Source: UBA6814 sp040753075
GTDB lineage: Bacteria; Desulfobacterota; Desulfovibrionia; Desulfovibrionales; Desulfovibrionaceae
DNA: 24,910 nucleotides
Direction of reading: 5' to 3'
Assembly: GCA_040753075.1 (NCBI GenBank)
Contig: JBFMHA010000056.1
Span: 1-24,910, forward strand
This document shows, in pieces, positions 8,901-15,892 of the stretch. A program made the translations under genes and the position numbers. How positions within the stretch are numbered: the first letter of the stretch is position 1; every line of letters starts with the position of its first letter. The notes below the pieces were generated by a model, which worked only from the letters and a program-made list of their open reading frames with translations, ran no database searches and was not told the origin of the DNA.

Positions 8901-9060
8901 GCGCCGGGCCGTGACCCGGCCGGGCGAGCGGCGCATGGGCCTGCAGGGCATGGAGGAGCGGGTGCTGCTCCTGGGCGGGACCTTCAGGATACACTCCCGG
9001 CCCGGCCAGGGGACCCGCATCTTCGCCGAGATTCCGGTGCTGGAGCTGGTCGGCCGCTGA
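5962..9060 (+). CDS. Soluble multi-PAS sensor histidine kinase (NarL-type HisKA_3)
   Basis: This 1032-residue kinase has six PAS domains at about residues 35-150, 158-280, 290-410, 417-540, 545-665 and 688-805, a coiled-coil stretch before the sixth (EAQERLRQ to ELARAEA), then HisKA_3 and HATPase domains. The phosphorylated histidine is H832 in the RRRISRELHDN motif. The ATP-binding N box (EALRNVAKHA), EDDGQGFD near 970 and GLQGMEER near 993 are intact. No membrane segment or signal peptide is visible, so it senses a cytoplasmic cue, perhaps through cofactors in its PAS domains. No response regulator lies nearby; the partner would be a NarL-type regulator elsewhere. The ATG at 5962 has AGGA five bases upstream. 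An open TTG-led extension back to 5905 lacks a ribosome binding site. PAS domains 3 and 4 are a recent duplication. Confidence 0.92.
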   Translation: MGKQDNTADTPLQVDLERARRRIAELESALASCVRGDFSFQVLDAVPTPIFVKDEDRRWVYLNRAFLDAAGVPREEVLGRLDSDLFPQEQADVCRAMDDRVLATGEINVNEEDLTFRGRVRLVQVVKSRFVDPGSGRRYIVGYLTDITERRELEEVLRRAERDHRNILDSVNAMIWHMDTGGRVMRANRQAAALCGTTVQAMLGKTVRDLFPPEYAAAYDRDIQEVLATRRPKLGVIEPGPHPDGGTGWFKTDKIPYLDREGEMVGMTIMVEDITPHKRMQDDLRASEERFRALVETTSDCIFEYDAEFRFTYNSPASVQIIGFTPEELAGTSPADLSAPEEVARIMSEYGPDLEARRPYHSLLQRCLHKDGREVLVEVSATPIFDAAGRFAGYRGITRDVTARERAAEALRASEERFRALVETTSDCIWAHDSELRFTYMSPQCLDILGYSPEEMLGMTPLDVTVPEEVSALLEEFGPVLARREPFRGVVQHCLGRDGRVVALESSGSPVFDSAGRFVGYHGVSRDVTAREGAAAALRESEGRLRMLVENIPVLIHAHDENGNYVFWNRESERVLGYSAQEVKAASHIRETLCPDPEYKGILAECHGSKREYRDIEIPLVCKDGARKIISWSSLSETFPLPGWSMWETGVDVTEAREAQERLRQSYADLERRVAERTAELARAEARYRSIYENAPVGIFQKTLQGRFLAANAQLARIYGYDTPEELMAGAAEAPASLYVDPAAWAAMRRLLQNQDRLENFEVLVRRADGQLAWTSRMVRVVRDAEGKAVFYEGFVSDVTLRRQAQERVHSLTRELLRAQESERRRISRELHDNMAQTLSSLAIAWKTMFDDHPEAPAGMRQRAEGLVTHLSGLIRSVRDLAYDLRPLALDELGLARAVRSHCEEFADQTGLKVEFSAAGLDGLRLDTDTSINIFRLVQEALRNVAKHAGADRVGVKLVASHPHILVRVEDDGQGFDMAERRAVTRPGERRMGLQGMEERVLLLGGTFRIHSRPGQGTRIFAEIPVLELVGR
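6811..6868 (+). repeat. 58-bp perfect direct repeat, copy 1 (start of PAS 3)
   Basis: These 58 bases are identical to 7192-7249. They encode LRASEERFRALVETTSDCI, the linker and first strand of the PAS domain. The copies are 381 bases (127 codons) apart, the size of one PAS module, which indicates an in-frame domain duplication. Confidence 0.97.
7192..7249 (+). repeat. 58-bp perfect direct repeat, copy 2 (start of PAS 4)
   Basis: Second copy of the repeat at 6811-6868. The bases on both sides differ, so the identity ends sharply while the rest of the two PAS modules is only similar. Confidence 0.97.
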
Positions 9061-9090
9061 GCGGCGGCCGGCTGCGCGAAACCCCGCCCC

Positions 9091-9969
9091 CTACTCCCGC
9101 ATGGCCACCACGCTGGCCAGGATGCAGACGCCGGTGACCGTGGCGGCCAGGAGGAGGGCGTCGGGGGCCGGGAGGAAGCGCACGGCGAGCTGGAGCGGCG
9201 GGGCCGCGAACAGGTCCGCCACGCCCGCCTGGAGCGCCTTGAGCATGGCCAGGGCCAGGCCCGAGCCCGCCAGCCCCTGCGCCGCCCCGCCGGTGAGCAG
9301 GGGGAGCTGGATGTACCAGCGGCCCGCGCCCACCAGCTGCAGGATATCCACCTCGTTCTGCCGCGACAGGAGCGACAGGCGCACGGTGTTGCCCACGGAC
9401 AGGCCCACCACCAGGGCCAGGAAGGCCATGAGCGGCCAGGCCACGGTGCGGGTGAACCCGGACCAGGATCGGGCCAGGTCCATCTGCAGGGGATTGTAGC
9501 TCACCCGGTCCACCCCGGGCCGGGAGGAGAGCCGGGCCACCATGTCCTTGGCCCAGGTCCCGGGGGCGCCCGAGGGGCCGTCGAAGACCAGCAGCGCGGT
9601 GGGGGGCAGGGGGTTCTGGCCCTTGAGCGCGGCCAGGGCGCCCGCGTCCAGGTTGCCCTTCATGGCGGCCATGAGGTCGGACAGGGCCTGGTCCGGGGTG
9701 AAGGTCTGGATGTCCGCCAGGCCGGGCAGGGCGGCCAGCTCCTCCCACTGCTTGGCGATCTCGGCCTGGCCGATGCCCGGCTTCCAGTAGACCTGGAAGG
9801 CCGCGCTGCCCCGGGCCGCGGCCAGCTCCCGGTCCAGGTTGTGCAGCACCAGCAGGAACAGCCCGCCCAGGAACGCCACCAGGGTCACCGCGGCCAGGGT
9901 CAGGGCCTGGGCCCAGGGGTGGACGGTCAGGTCCCGCACCCCGCGCCACATGAGCCTGGGGCTCAGCAT
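9091..9969 (-). CDS. ftsX: Cell division ABC permease-like protein FtsX
   Basis: FtsX forms the membrane part of the FtsEX complex, which sits at the division septum and controls peptidoglycan hydrolases. The 292-residue protein has one membrane segment near the N-terminus (about 20-43), a periplasmic loop of roughly 125 residues (WKPGIGQAEIAKQWEEL and onward), then three C-terminal membrane segments (about 176-198, 225-245 and 268-288). Between the second and third is the typical SLLSRQNEVDILQLVGAG segment. This is the FtsX layout. Its ATG overlaps the end of ftsE by seven bases, so the pair is translationally coupled. The TAG stop faces the kinase gene with a 30-base gap. Confidence is high. 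Confidence 0.93.
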   Translation of the reverse strand: MLSPRLMWRGVRDLTVHPWAQALTLAAVTLVAFLGGLFLLVLHNLDRELAAARGSAAFQVYWKPGIGQAEIAKQWEELAALPGLADIQTFTPDQALSDLMAAMKGNLDAGALAALKGQNPLPPTALLVFDGPSGAPGTWAKDMVARLSSRPGVDRVSYNPLQMDLARSWSGFTRTVAWPLMAFLALVVGLSVGNTVRLSLLSRQNEVDILQLVGAGRWYIQLPLLTGGAAQGLAGSGLALAMLKALQAGVADLFAAPPLQLAVRFLPAPDALLLAATVTGVCILASVVAMRE

Positions 9970-10649
9970 GCCGGGCCCTCCGGCTCCCCGGCCGGGGCGG
10001 TCCCGATCTGGCCCCCGGCCAGCTCCAGCACCTGGGCGTTCTTGGGGATGCCGAGCAGGGAGCGGTCGTGGGTGGCCAGGATGATGGTGGTGCCGAACTG
10101 GTGGAACTGGGAGAAGACCTCCATGAGCCGCACGGACAGGTCGTGGTCCAGGTTCCCGGTGGGCTCGTCGGCCAGGAGCACCTTGGGGTTGACCACGATG
10201 GCCCGGGCCACGGCCACCCGCTGCTGCTCGCCGCCGGACAGGGTGGCGCAGGCGCAGGCCGCCTTGTGCTCCAGCTCCAGGCTGCGCAGGACCGCCCGCA
10301 CCCGGCGCTGGATCTGGAGGCTGGACATGCCGCGCACCTCCAGGGGCAGGGCCACGTTCTCGGCCACCGAGCGCTCGGGCATGATCTTGAAGTCCTGGAA
10401 CACCACGCTCACCGAGCGGCGCAGCCTCGGCACGTCGGCGCGGGAGAGCTTGCGCAGGTCGAAGCCGGCCACCATGGCCAGGCCGCGGGACAGGGGCAGG
10501 GCCGCGTGCAGGATGCGCAGGAGCGTGGTCTTGCCCGCGCCCGAGGGGCCGAACAGGAAGAGGAACTCGCCCTTGCCCAGGGTGAAGGACACGTCCTTGA
10601 GGGCCCAGTGGCCGCCGAAGTTGTGCGACAGCCGCTGCACCGCCACCAT
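9963..10649 (-). CDS. ftsE: Cell division ATP-binding protein FtsE
   Basis: FtsE is the cytoplasmic ATPase of the FtsEX division complex. The 228-residue protein has Walker A GPSGAGKTT (34-42), a Q-loop in VVFQDFKIMPERSV, the signature LSGGEQQRVAVARA, Walker B VLLADEPTGNLD and an H-loop ILATHD, all in normal order. The DFKIMP segment after the Q-loop resembles FtsE rather than general LolD-type ATPases. I chose the ATG at 10649, which has GAGG eight bases upstream. A GTG overlapping the nrdJ end is also in frame but has no ribosome binding site. The gene begins 53 bases after nrdJ with no clear terminator between, so the three genes may be co-transcribed. Confidence 0.94.
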   Translation of the reverse strand: MVAVQRLSHNFGGHWALKDVSFTLGKGEFLFLFGPSGAGKTTLLRILHAALPLSRGLAMVAGFDLRKLSRADVPRLRRSVSVVFQDFKIMPERSVAENVALPLEVRGMSSLQIQRRVRAVLRSLELEHKAACACATLSGGEQQRVAVARAIVVNPKVLLADEPTGNLDHDLSVRLMEVFSQFHQFGTTIILATHDRSLLGIPKNAQVLELAGGQIGTAPAGEPEGPAC

Positions 10650-10702
10650 GGGCTCGCCCTCGCCCAGGACCGGCCCGTGGTCCTCGACGCTTTCGACCGG
10701 TT

Positions 10703-12949
10703 CTATCCGCACTTGGTGTACCCGCAGTTCTTGCACACGAAGCAGCCTTCCTCGAAGACCAGCTCCGAGGCGCAGTCCGGGCAGGAGGGGTTGGTGAGGC
10801 TGTTGCCGTTGCCGTCGGCCATCGGGCGGTGCGCGCCGCCCAGGTAGCGGTTCTCCAGGACCCAGGAGATGGCGTCGGGGATGGAGAGCAGGAGGCCCTT
10901 CTTGCGGAACACCGGGTGCTCGCCGCCGATGCCCTTGAGCTGCTTGACGATCTCCTTCACGGTCACGCCCGAGCGCAGGGCCAGGGACACCAGCCGGCCG
11001 ATGGCCTCGGCCTTGGCGGTGATGGAGCGGCCGGACTTGCCGATGGTGCAGAACACCTCGAAGGGCTTGCCGTCCACCTCGTTCACCGTGAGGTAGAGCA
11101 CGCCCAGGCCGGTCTCCACCTTCTGGGTGAAGCCGTACACCAGGTCCGGCCGGTCCTTGACCACGCCCTTTTCCGGGACCTGGCCGGCCTTTTCCTGGCC
11201 CTGCTCGCCGGTGCACAGCACCTGGGTGGACTTGCACCCGTCGCGGTACACGGTCACGCCCTTGCATCCGGTTTCGTAGGCCATCCAGTAGATGCTCCGG
11301 ATGTCCTCCTGGGTGGCCTCGTGGGGCAGGTTCACGGTCTTGGACACCGCGTTGTCGGTGTACTTCTGGAACGCGGCCTGCATCTTGAGGTGCCACTGGG
11401 GCGCGATGTCCCGGGCGGTTACGAAGACCCGGCGGAGCTCCTCGGGCAGGTGCTTGAGGTGCTGCACCGTGCCCTTGTCCGCCACCTCGCGCATGAGGTT
11501 CTTGTTGTGGCACTCGGCCACGCGCAGGGCCTCCTCGAAATGGGGGTTCACCTCGGCGAGCTTCTCGCCGTCCATGACGTGGCGGGTGAAGGCCAGGGCG
11601 AACAGGGGCTCGATGCCCGAGGAGCAGCCGGCGATGATGGACAGGGTGCCGGTGGGCGCGATGGTGGTGGTGGTGGCGTTGCGGTAGGGGCCCAGGCCGC
11701 GCTCGGCCCAGGCCGAGCCGGCGTAGGCCGGGAAGGGCCCGCGCTCCTCGGCCAGGGCCTTGGACGCGCTGCGCGCCTCGGCCTGCACGAACTGCATGAG
11801 CCGCTCGGCCAGGACCAGGGCCTCCGCGGAGTCGTAGGGCGCCTTGAGCTGGAAGAGCAGGTCCGCGAAGCCCATGAGCCCCAGGCCGATCTTGCGGTTC
11901 TCCCGCACCTTGGCGTCGATCTGGGGCAGGGGGTACTTGGAGGCGTCGATGACGTTGTCCAGGAAGCGCACCGCCAGGCGCACGGTGTCCTTGAGCCCCT
12001 CCCAGTCGATGCCGTCCTCGGCCGCGGGGTCGAAGAACTTGGCCAGGTTCACCGAGCCCAGGTTGCAGGCCTCGTAGGGCAGCAGCGGCTGCTCGCCGCA
12101 GGGGTTGGTGCTCTCGATCTCGCCCTGGTCCGGGGTGGGGTTGTCGTGGTTGATGCGGTCCAGGAACACGATGCCCGGGTCGCCGCTCTCCCAGGCCTTC
12201 TGCACCAGGAGGCTGAACACCTCCCGGGCCTTGAGGGACTCGACGGTCTGCCCGGTGTTGGGGGCCACCAGGGGGTATTCGGCGTCGGCCTCCACCGCCT
12301 GCATGAAGGCCTCGGTCAGGCCCACGGACAGGTTGAAGTTGTTGAGTTCGCCCTCGCGCTCCTTGGCCCGGATGAACTCCAGGATGTCCGGGTGGTCCAC
12401 CCGGAGGATGCCCATGTTGGCCCCGCGCCGGGTTCCTCCCTGCTTGATCTGCTCGGTGGCGGTGTTGAAGATGCGCAGGAACGACAGGGGGCCGGAGGCC
12501 ACCCCTCCGGTGGAGCCCACGATGGAGTTCTTGGGCCGCAGGCGCGAGAAGGCGAACCCGGTGCCGCCCCCGGACTTGTGGATGAGCGCGGCGTGCTTCA
12601 CCGCGTCGAAGATCTCGTCGATGGAGTCGCCCACCGGGAGCACGAAGCAGGCGGCCAGCTGGCCCAGGTCCGTGCCCGCGTTCATGAGGGTGGGGGAGTT
12701 GGGCAGGAAGCGCCAGGAGGTCATGAGCCCGTAGAAGGCCGCGGCCAGGTCGCCGGCGGTGTAGGGGGAGCCCGGATACTTGGCCTCCTCCGCGGCCACG
12801 GCCGAGGCCACCCGCCAGAACATGGCGGTGGGCTCCTCCATGGGCTTGCCGTCGGGGCCTTTGCGCAGGTAGCGCTTGGCGATGACCACCTGGGCGTTGG
12901 GGTTCAGTTCAACCTGGGACAATGCGGCCGGAAGCTCGGGCTGGTACAT
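10703..12949 (-). CDS. nrdJ: Adenosylcobalamin-dependent ribonucleoside reductase (class II)
   Basis: NrdJ reduces ribonucleotides to deoxyribonucleotides, with coenzyme B12 generating the thiyl radical, and works with or without oxygen. The protein is about 748 residues. It has the LPNSPTLMNAG segment, the first redox cysteine in LAACFVLPVGDS, a SGGGTGFAFSRLRP loop, the catalytic NPCGEQPLLPYEACNLGSVN stretch, and PTGTLSIIAGCSSGIEP. The TSCPD-like part (TIGKSGRSITAKAEAIGRLVSLALRSG, split here as GKSGRS and EAIGRLVSLAL) precedes a C-terminal zinc-finger-like tail with CPDC and CKNC pairs. An ATG at 12961 gives four more residues but lacks a ribosome binding site. The ATG at 12949 has AGGA four bases upstream and is preferred. 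No nrdR box was found upstream. Confidence 0.94.
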   Translation of the reverse strand: MYQPELPAALSQVELNPNAQVVIAKRYLRKGPDGKPMEEPTAMFWRVASAVAAEEAKYPGSPYTAGDLAAAFYGLMTSWRFLPNSPTLMNAGTDLGQLAACFVLPVGDSIDEIFDAVKHAALIHKSGGGTGFAFSRLRPKNSIVGSTGGVASGPLSFLRIFNTATEQIKQGGTRRGANMGILRVDHPDILEFIRAKEREGELNNFNLSVGLTEAFMQAVEADAEYPLVAPNTGQTVESLKAREVFSLLVQKAWESGDPGIVFLDRINHDNPTPDQGEIESTNPCGEQPLLPYEACNLGSVNLAKFFDPAAEDGIDWEGLKDTVRLAVRFLDNVIDASKYPLPQIDAKVRENRKIGLGLMGFADLLFQLKAPYDSAEALVLAERLMQFVQAEARSASKALAEERGPFPAYAGSAWAERGLGPYRNATTTTIAPTGTLSIIAGCSSGIEPLFALAFTRHVMDGEKLAEVNPHFEEALRVAECHNKNLMREVADKGTVQHLKHLPEELRRVFVTARDIAPQWHLKMQAAFQKYTDNAVSKTVNLPHEATQEDIRSIYWMAYETGCKGVTVYRDGCKSTQVLCTGEQGQEKAGQVPEKGVVKDRPDLVYGFTQKVETGLGVLYLTVNEVDGKPFEVFCTIGKSGRSITAKAEAIGRLVSLALRSGVTVKEIVKQLKGIGGEHPVFRKKGLLLSIPDAISWVLENRYLGGAHRPMADGNGNSLTNPSCPDCASELVFEEGCFVCKNCGYTKCG

Positions 12950-12994
12950 GGGTTCCTGCATCTAACTTGCTGATTTTGAAGTTGTTTTTTACAG

Positions 12995-13023
12995 GCGGGC
13001 CAGCCCGGCAGGGGCTGGCCCGC
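12995..13023 (-). promoter_or_regulatory. Strong hairpin in the nrdJ leader
   Basis: A perfect 12-bp stem (GCGGGCCAGCCC with GGGCTGGCCCGC) closes a five-base loop, 34-62 bases before the longer nrdJ start. On both strands a T-run precedes the stem and an A-run follows it, the reverse of an intrinsic terminator, so the runs would lengthen the stem instead. It lies at the expected 5' end of the nrdJ transcript and could affect mRNA stability or translation. It does not look like a cobalamin riboswitch: no B12 box was recognised. Confidence 0.6.
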
Positions 13024-13032
13024 AGGAAAAGG

Positions 13033-13061
13033 AGCCTACTGCAAACCCGGGTGCTGGGCAA
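13033..13061 (-). promoter_or_regulatory. Possible sigma-70-type promoter of nrdJ
   Basis: On the minus strand TTGCCC (13056-13061) and TAGGCT (13033-13038) stand 17 bases apart. The match to consensus is moderate (four and three of six). A start near 13026 would place the strong hairpin at the very 5' end of the message. Confidence 0.35.
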
Positions 13062-13150
13062 GACGCGCGTCGGGAGGGACCCGGCCCATTGGCAGGGGGC
13101 TGGTGGTGTGGTAGGTGAATGGGCCGGTTGGAGAGGTCGAGGAGGCAAGC

Positions 13151-13924
13151 GTGTCCAAGGCGTGGATCAAGGCCAAGGCTCCGGAGTTCGTGCGCGACAT
13201 CATTCGCGATTTCTGCCTGTCCTGGCGGGTGCTGGAGGGCCAGTTCTCGCAGTTCGACCGGAACGGACAGGTGGATTTCGAGGTGCTGCGCGACCTGCTC
13301 GGCGAGGAGATGAACAAGGGGCTTCTGTGGCGGCTCAAGGACACCGCCCACCACCTGTTCCGCAGCAGGACCGGCGCGGTCGGGCTGGTGGGGCAGTTCC
13401 TGGACTGGTCGGTGGGCTACATCTTCCACGACGCCATGAAGCTCAAGGAGGACTCCTACCAGCAGCAGAACTACGCCCCCTGGTTCCGCCAGCTCATCCG
13501 CGAGGACCTGCCTGCGGAGGAGAAGACCGTCAGCGCCGAGCTGCTCGGGGTGCTGGAGCAGACCTCCGAGAGCATGGCCCGGGAGATCGCCCGCATCCGC
13601 TTCATCGTGGCCCAGTGCCGCCGCCTTTTCCCCATCTACCTGGCCGCGCACCGGGACAATCCGCTGCTGGCCCGGTTCCTCTTCGACCAGGACGGGCTGG
13701 TGCGGGAGGTCTTCGGCGGCGACTACGCCGCGCTGGTGGAGCGGATCTACGGCGACCGGCCGGACCACATGTACCTGCTGGCGGCCATGAGCCTGCGCCA
13801 GGGGGGCTGGCTCAAGGAGTCGGCCCAGGCCATCGCCCGGGCCGTGACGCTGGCCCCGGACAGCCAGAGCATCCGGCGCGAGGAGCGCATCATCGCCGAC
13901 CGCCTCGCCCGGGAAGCCCGTTAG
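13151..13924 (+). CDS. Conserved-looking protein of unknown function
   Basis: I do not recognise this 257-residue protein. The GTG at 13151 has GAGGAGG five bases upstream, a much better start than the in-frame GTG at 13115. No signal peptide or membrane span is visible, so it is probably cytoplasmic. The first two thirds are helical and charged (FVRDIIRDF, FEVLRDLLGEEM, LWRLKDTAHHLF), with an aromatic segment FLDWSVGYIFHDAMKLKED and YQQQNYAPWFRQLIRED. The C-terminal part around residues 205-250 (MYLLAAMSLRQGGWLKESAQ then AIARAVTLAPDS) resembles a single tetratricopeptide-type helix pair. It is transcribed away from nrdJ and ends 138 bases before the Cache-enzyme operon, so it may be the first gene of that unit or separate from it. 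Coding is well supported by codon bias and the ribosome binding site. Confidence 0.85.
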   Translation: MSKAWIKAKAPEFVRDIIRDFCLSWRVLEGQFSQFDRNGQVDFEVLRDLLGEEMNKGLLWRLKDTAHHLFRSRTGAVGLVGQFLDWSVGYIFHDAMKLKEDSYQQQNYAPWFRQLIREDLPAEEKTVSAELLGVLEQTSESMAREIARIRFIVAQCRRLFPIYLAAHRDNPLLARFLFDQDGLVREVFGGDYAALVERIYGDRPDHMYLLAAMSLRQGGWLKESAQAIARAVTLAPDSQSIRREERIIADRLAREAR

Positions 13925-14062
13925 GTCCCATCCCGCAAGACCCGGGCGGGCCTGCTCCCCCGGCCCTTTACCTGGGCCTGGAAATTGTTCACTATGACTG
14001 ACTGCGGTCCGGCTTCTCCCCTGGCGAGGCCGGTCGATTCCCCATGCCTCAAGGAGAGCCCC

Positions 14063-15892
14063 ATGCCCATCATGCACGTCAGCCGCTCGGTTCCCAAGTT
14101 CGACCTGGTGAACCCCGGCCAGCCCAACCTGTACCGCGACTTCTTCCCCTACACCAGGATCGGCCGCATCAGCTTCGACGACATCCTGCTCATGCACCGG
14201 CCCGCGGAGCCCATGGTCATCACCGACACCACCTTCCGCGACGGCCAGCAGGCCAGGCCGCCCTATACGGTGGAGCAGATCAGCCGCATCTTCGACATGC
14301 TGCACCAGCTCGGCGGCAAGAGCGGGCTCATCCGGCAGAGCGAGTTCTTCCTCTACTCGGCCAAGGACCGCAAGGCGGTGGAGACCTGCCTGGCCAAGGG
14401 GTACACCTATCCCCAGGTCACCGGCTGGATCCGGGCCCACAAGGAGGACCTCAAGCTGGTCAAGGAGATGGGGCTCAAGGAGACCGGGATGCTCACCTCG
14501 GTCTCGGACTACCACATCTACCTGAAGCTGGGGAAAACCCGTGAAGAGGCCATGGCCGACTATCTGGCCGTGGTGGAGGAGGCCCTGTCCAACGGCATCG
14601 TCCCGCGCTGCCACTTCGAGGACCTGACCCGGGCCGACGTCTACGGCTTCTGCCTGCCCTTCGCCCAGAAGCTCATGGAGATGTCCAAGCAGAGCGGCCT
14701 GCCGGTGAAGATCCGGCTGTGCGACACCCTGGGCCTGGGCGTTCCCTATCCGGGCGCGGCCCTGCCCCGGTCCGTGGGCAGGCTGGTGCGGGCCTTCACC
14801 GACGAGGCCGGGGTCCCTGGCGAGTGGCTGGAGTGGCACGGCCACAACGACTTCCACAAGGTGCTGGTCAATGCGGTCACCGCCTGGATGTACGGCTGCT
14901 CCGCGGCCAACGGCACCCTGCTGGGCTTCGGCGAGCGCACCGGCAACGCGCCCGTGGAGGCCCTGGTCGTCGAGTACGTGTCCCTCACCGGCGACGACCA
15001 CATGGCCGACGCCACGGTCATCTCCGAGATCGGCCGCTACTTCGAGGAGGCCCTGGAGTACAAGGTCCCGGACAACTACCCCTTCGTGGGCCGGGAATTC
15101 AACGCCACCAGCGCGGGCATCCACGTGGACGGGCTCATCAAGAACGAGGAGATCTACAACATCTTCGACACCCGGAAGATCCTGAACCGGCCGGTGCCCA
15201 TCATCATCACCGACAAGTCGGGCAAGGCCGGGGTGGCCTACTGGATCAACCAGTTCCTGGGCCTGGGCGAGAAGGAGCGCATCGACAAGCTGCACCCGGC
15301 GGTGGGCAAGATCTACAAGCGGATCATGCAGTCCTACGAGACCGGCCGCAACACCTCCTTCTCCAGCAAGGAGATGAAGGCCCTGGTCAAGCGCTTCCTG
15401 CCCGAACTCTTCGCCTCGGAGTTCGACCACCTCAAGACCATGGCCCACAAGCTGGCGGCCGCCATCGTCACCCGCCTGTCCCAGGTCTGCGAGATCCGCT
15501 GCCTGGAGGGCTCCCGGGTGGAGCACTGCATGGACGACTTCCTGCAGGAGTACTCCTTCATCCAGTACATCTACCTCATCGGCCTGGACGGCCGGCTCAT
15601 CGCCAGCGCCGTGGCCCATGCCGAGGACCGTCCCAAGTACAAGACCTTCGACCACCAGACCGACTTCTCGGACCGGGAATGGTTCACCATGCCCATGGAG
15701 ACCGGGAAGATGCACATCACCGATTTCTACAAGTCGCACTTCACGGGCAAGCTCTGCCTCACGGTGGCCATTCCGGTGACCGACGAGGAGGACGACATCC
15801 AGGGCGTGCTCGGAGCGGACATCCGGTTCGAGGAGTTGCTCAAGCGGCAGGAAGACCTGGAAGATGAAGCTCAGGCTGGGGAAGCTGTTTAA
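14063..15892 (+). CDS. DRE-TIM condensing enzyme (candidate Re-citrate synthase) with C-terminal Cache-like domain
   Basis: The first 450 or so residues of this 609-residue protein belong to the 2-isopropylmalate/homocitrate synthase superfamily, which joins acetyl-CoA to a 2-oxo acid. DTTFRDGQQ (55-63) supplies metal and catalytic residues, HGHND (259-263) the metal-binding histidines, and NGTLLGFGERTGNAPVEAL follows. The divergent ARPPYT after the first motif resembles the Re-citrate synthase branch (acetyl-CoA plus oxaloacetate to citrate). Re-citrate synthase activity is known from Desulfovibrio, but the substrate here is inferred. The usual LeuA regulatory domain is absent. In its place residues about 475-597 look like a Cache/PAS sensor: IQYIYLIGLDGRLIASA, DREWF (537-541), ETGKMHITDFY, GVLGADIRFEEL. 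No membrane segment is present. The ATG at 14063 has AAGGAG six bases upstream. The gene overlaps the channel gene by 29 bases. Confidence 0.85.
   Translation: MPIMHVSRSVPKFDLVNPGQPNLYRDFFPYTRIGRISFDDILLMHRPAEPMVITDTTFRDGQQARPPYTVEQISRIFDMLHQLGGKSGLIRQSEFFLYSAKDRKAVETCLAKGYTYPQVTGWIRAHKEDLKLVKEMGLKETGMLTSVSDYHIYLKLGKTREEAMADYLAVVEEALSNGIVPRCHFEDLTRADVYGFCLPFAQKLMEMSKQSGLPVKIRLCDTLGLGVPYPGAALPRSVGRLVRAFTDEAGVPGEWLEWHGHNDFHKVLVNAVTAWMYGCSAANGTLLGFGERTGNAPVEALVVEYVSLTGDDHMADATVISEIGRYFEEALEYKVPDNYPFVGREFNATSAGIHVDGLIKNEEIYNIFDTRKILNRPVPIIITDKSGKAGVAYWINQFLGLGEKERIDKLHPAVGKIYKRIMQSYETGRNTSFSSKEMKALVKRFLPELFASEFDHLKTMAHKLAAAIVTRLSQVCEIRCLEGSRVEHCMDDFLQEYSFIQYIYLIGLDGRLIASAVAHAEDRPKYKTFDHQTDFSDREWFTMPMETGKMHITDFYKSHFTGKLCLTVAIPVTDEEDDIQGVLGADIRFEELLKRQEDLEDEAQAGEAV

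Noticed and set aside
6325..8994. Open frame of 889 codons on the minus strand opposite the histidine kinase
   Set aside because: It mirrors the PAS-rich kinase gene, contains no family motif and is explained by third-position GC bias.
9053..9065. Five-base stem GCCGC/GCGGC around the kinase stop codon as a terminator
   Set aside because: The stem is short and has no U-tract, so it is not distinguishable from GC-rich background.
10829..12973. Open frame of 714 codons on the plus strand opposite nrdJ
   Set aside because: Antisense reading of a strongly conserved gene, with biased composition and no motif.
13089..13117. Promoter TTGGCA with TAGGTG 17 bases later for the 13151 gene
   Set aside because: The -35 box is good, but the -10 box matches only two positions.
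12962..13150. Cobalamin riboswitch upstream of the B12-dependent reductase
   Set aside because: No B12-box-like conserved core was found and the space before the candidate promoter is too short; only the simple hairpin is seen.
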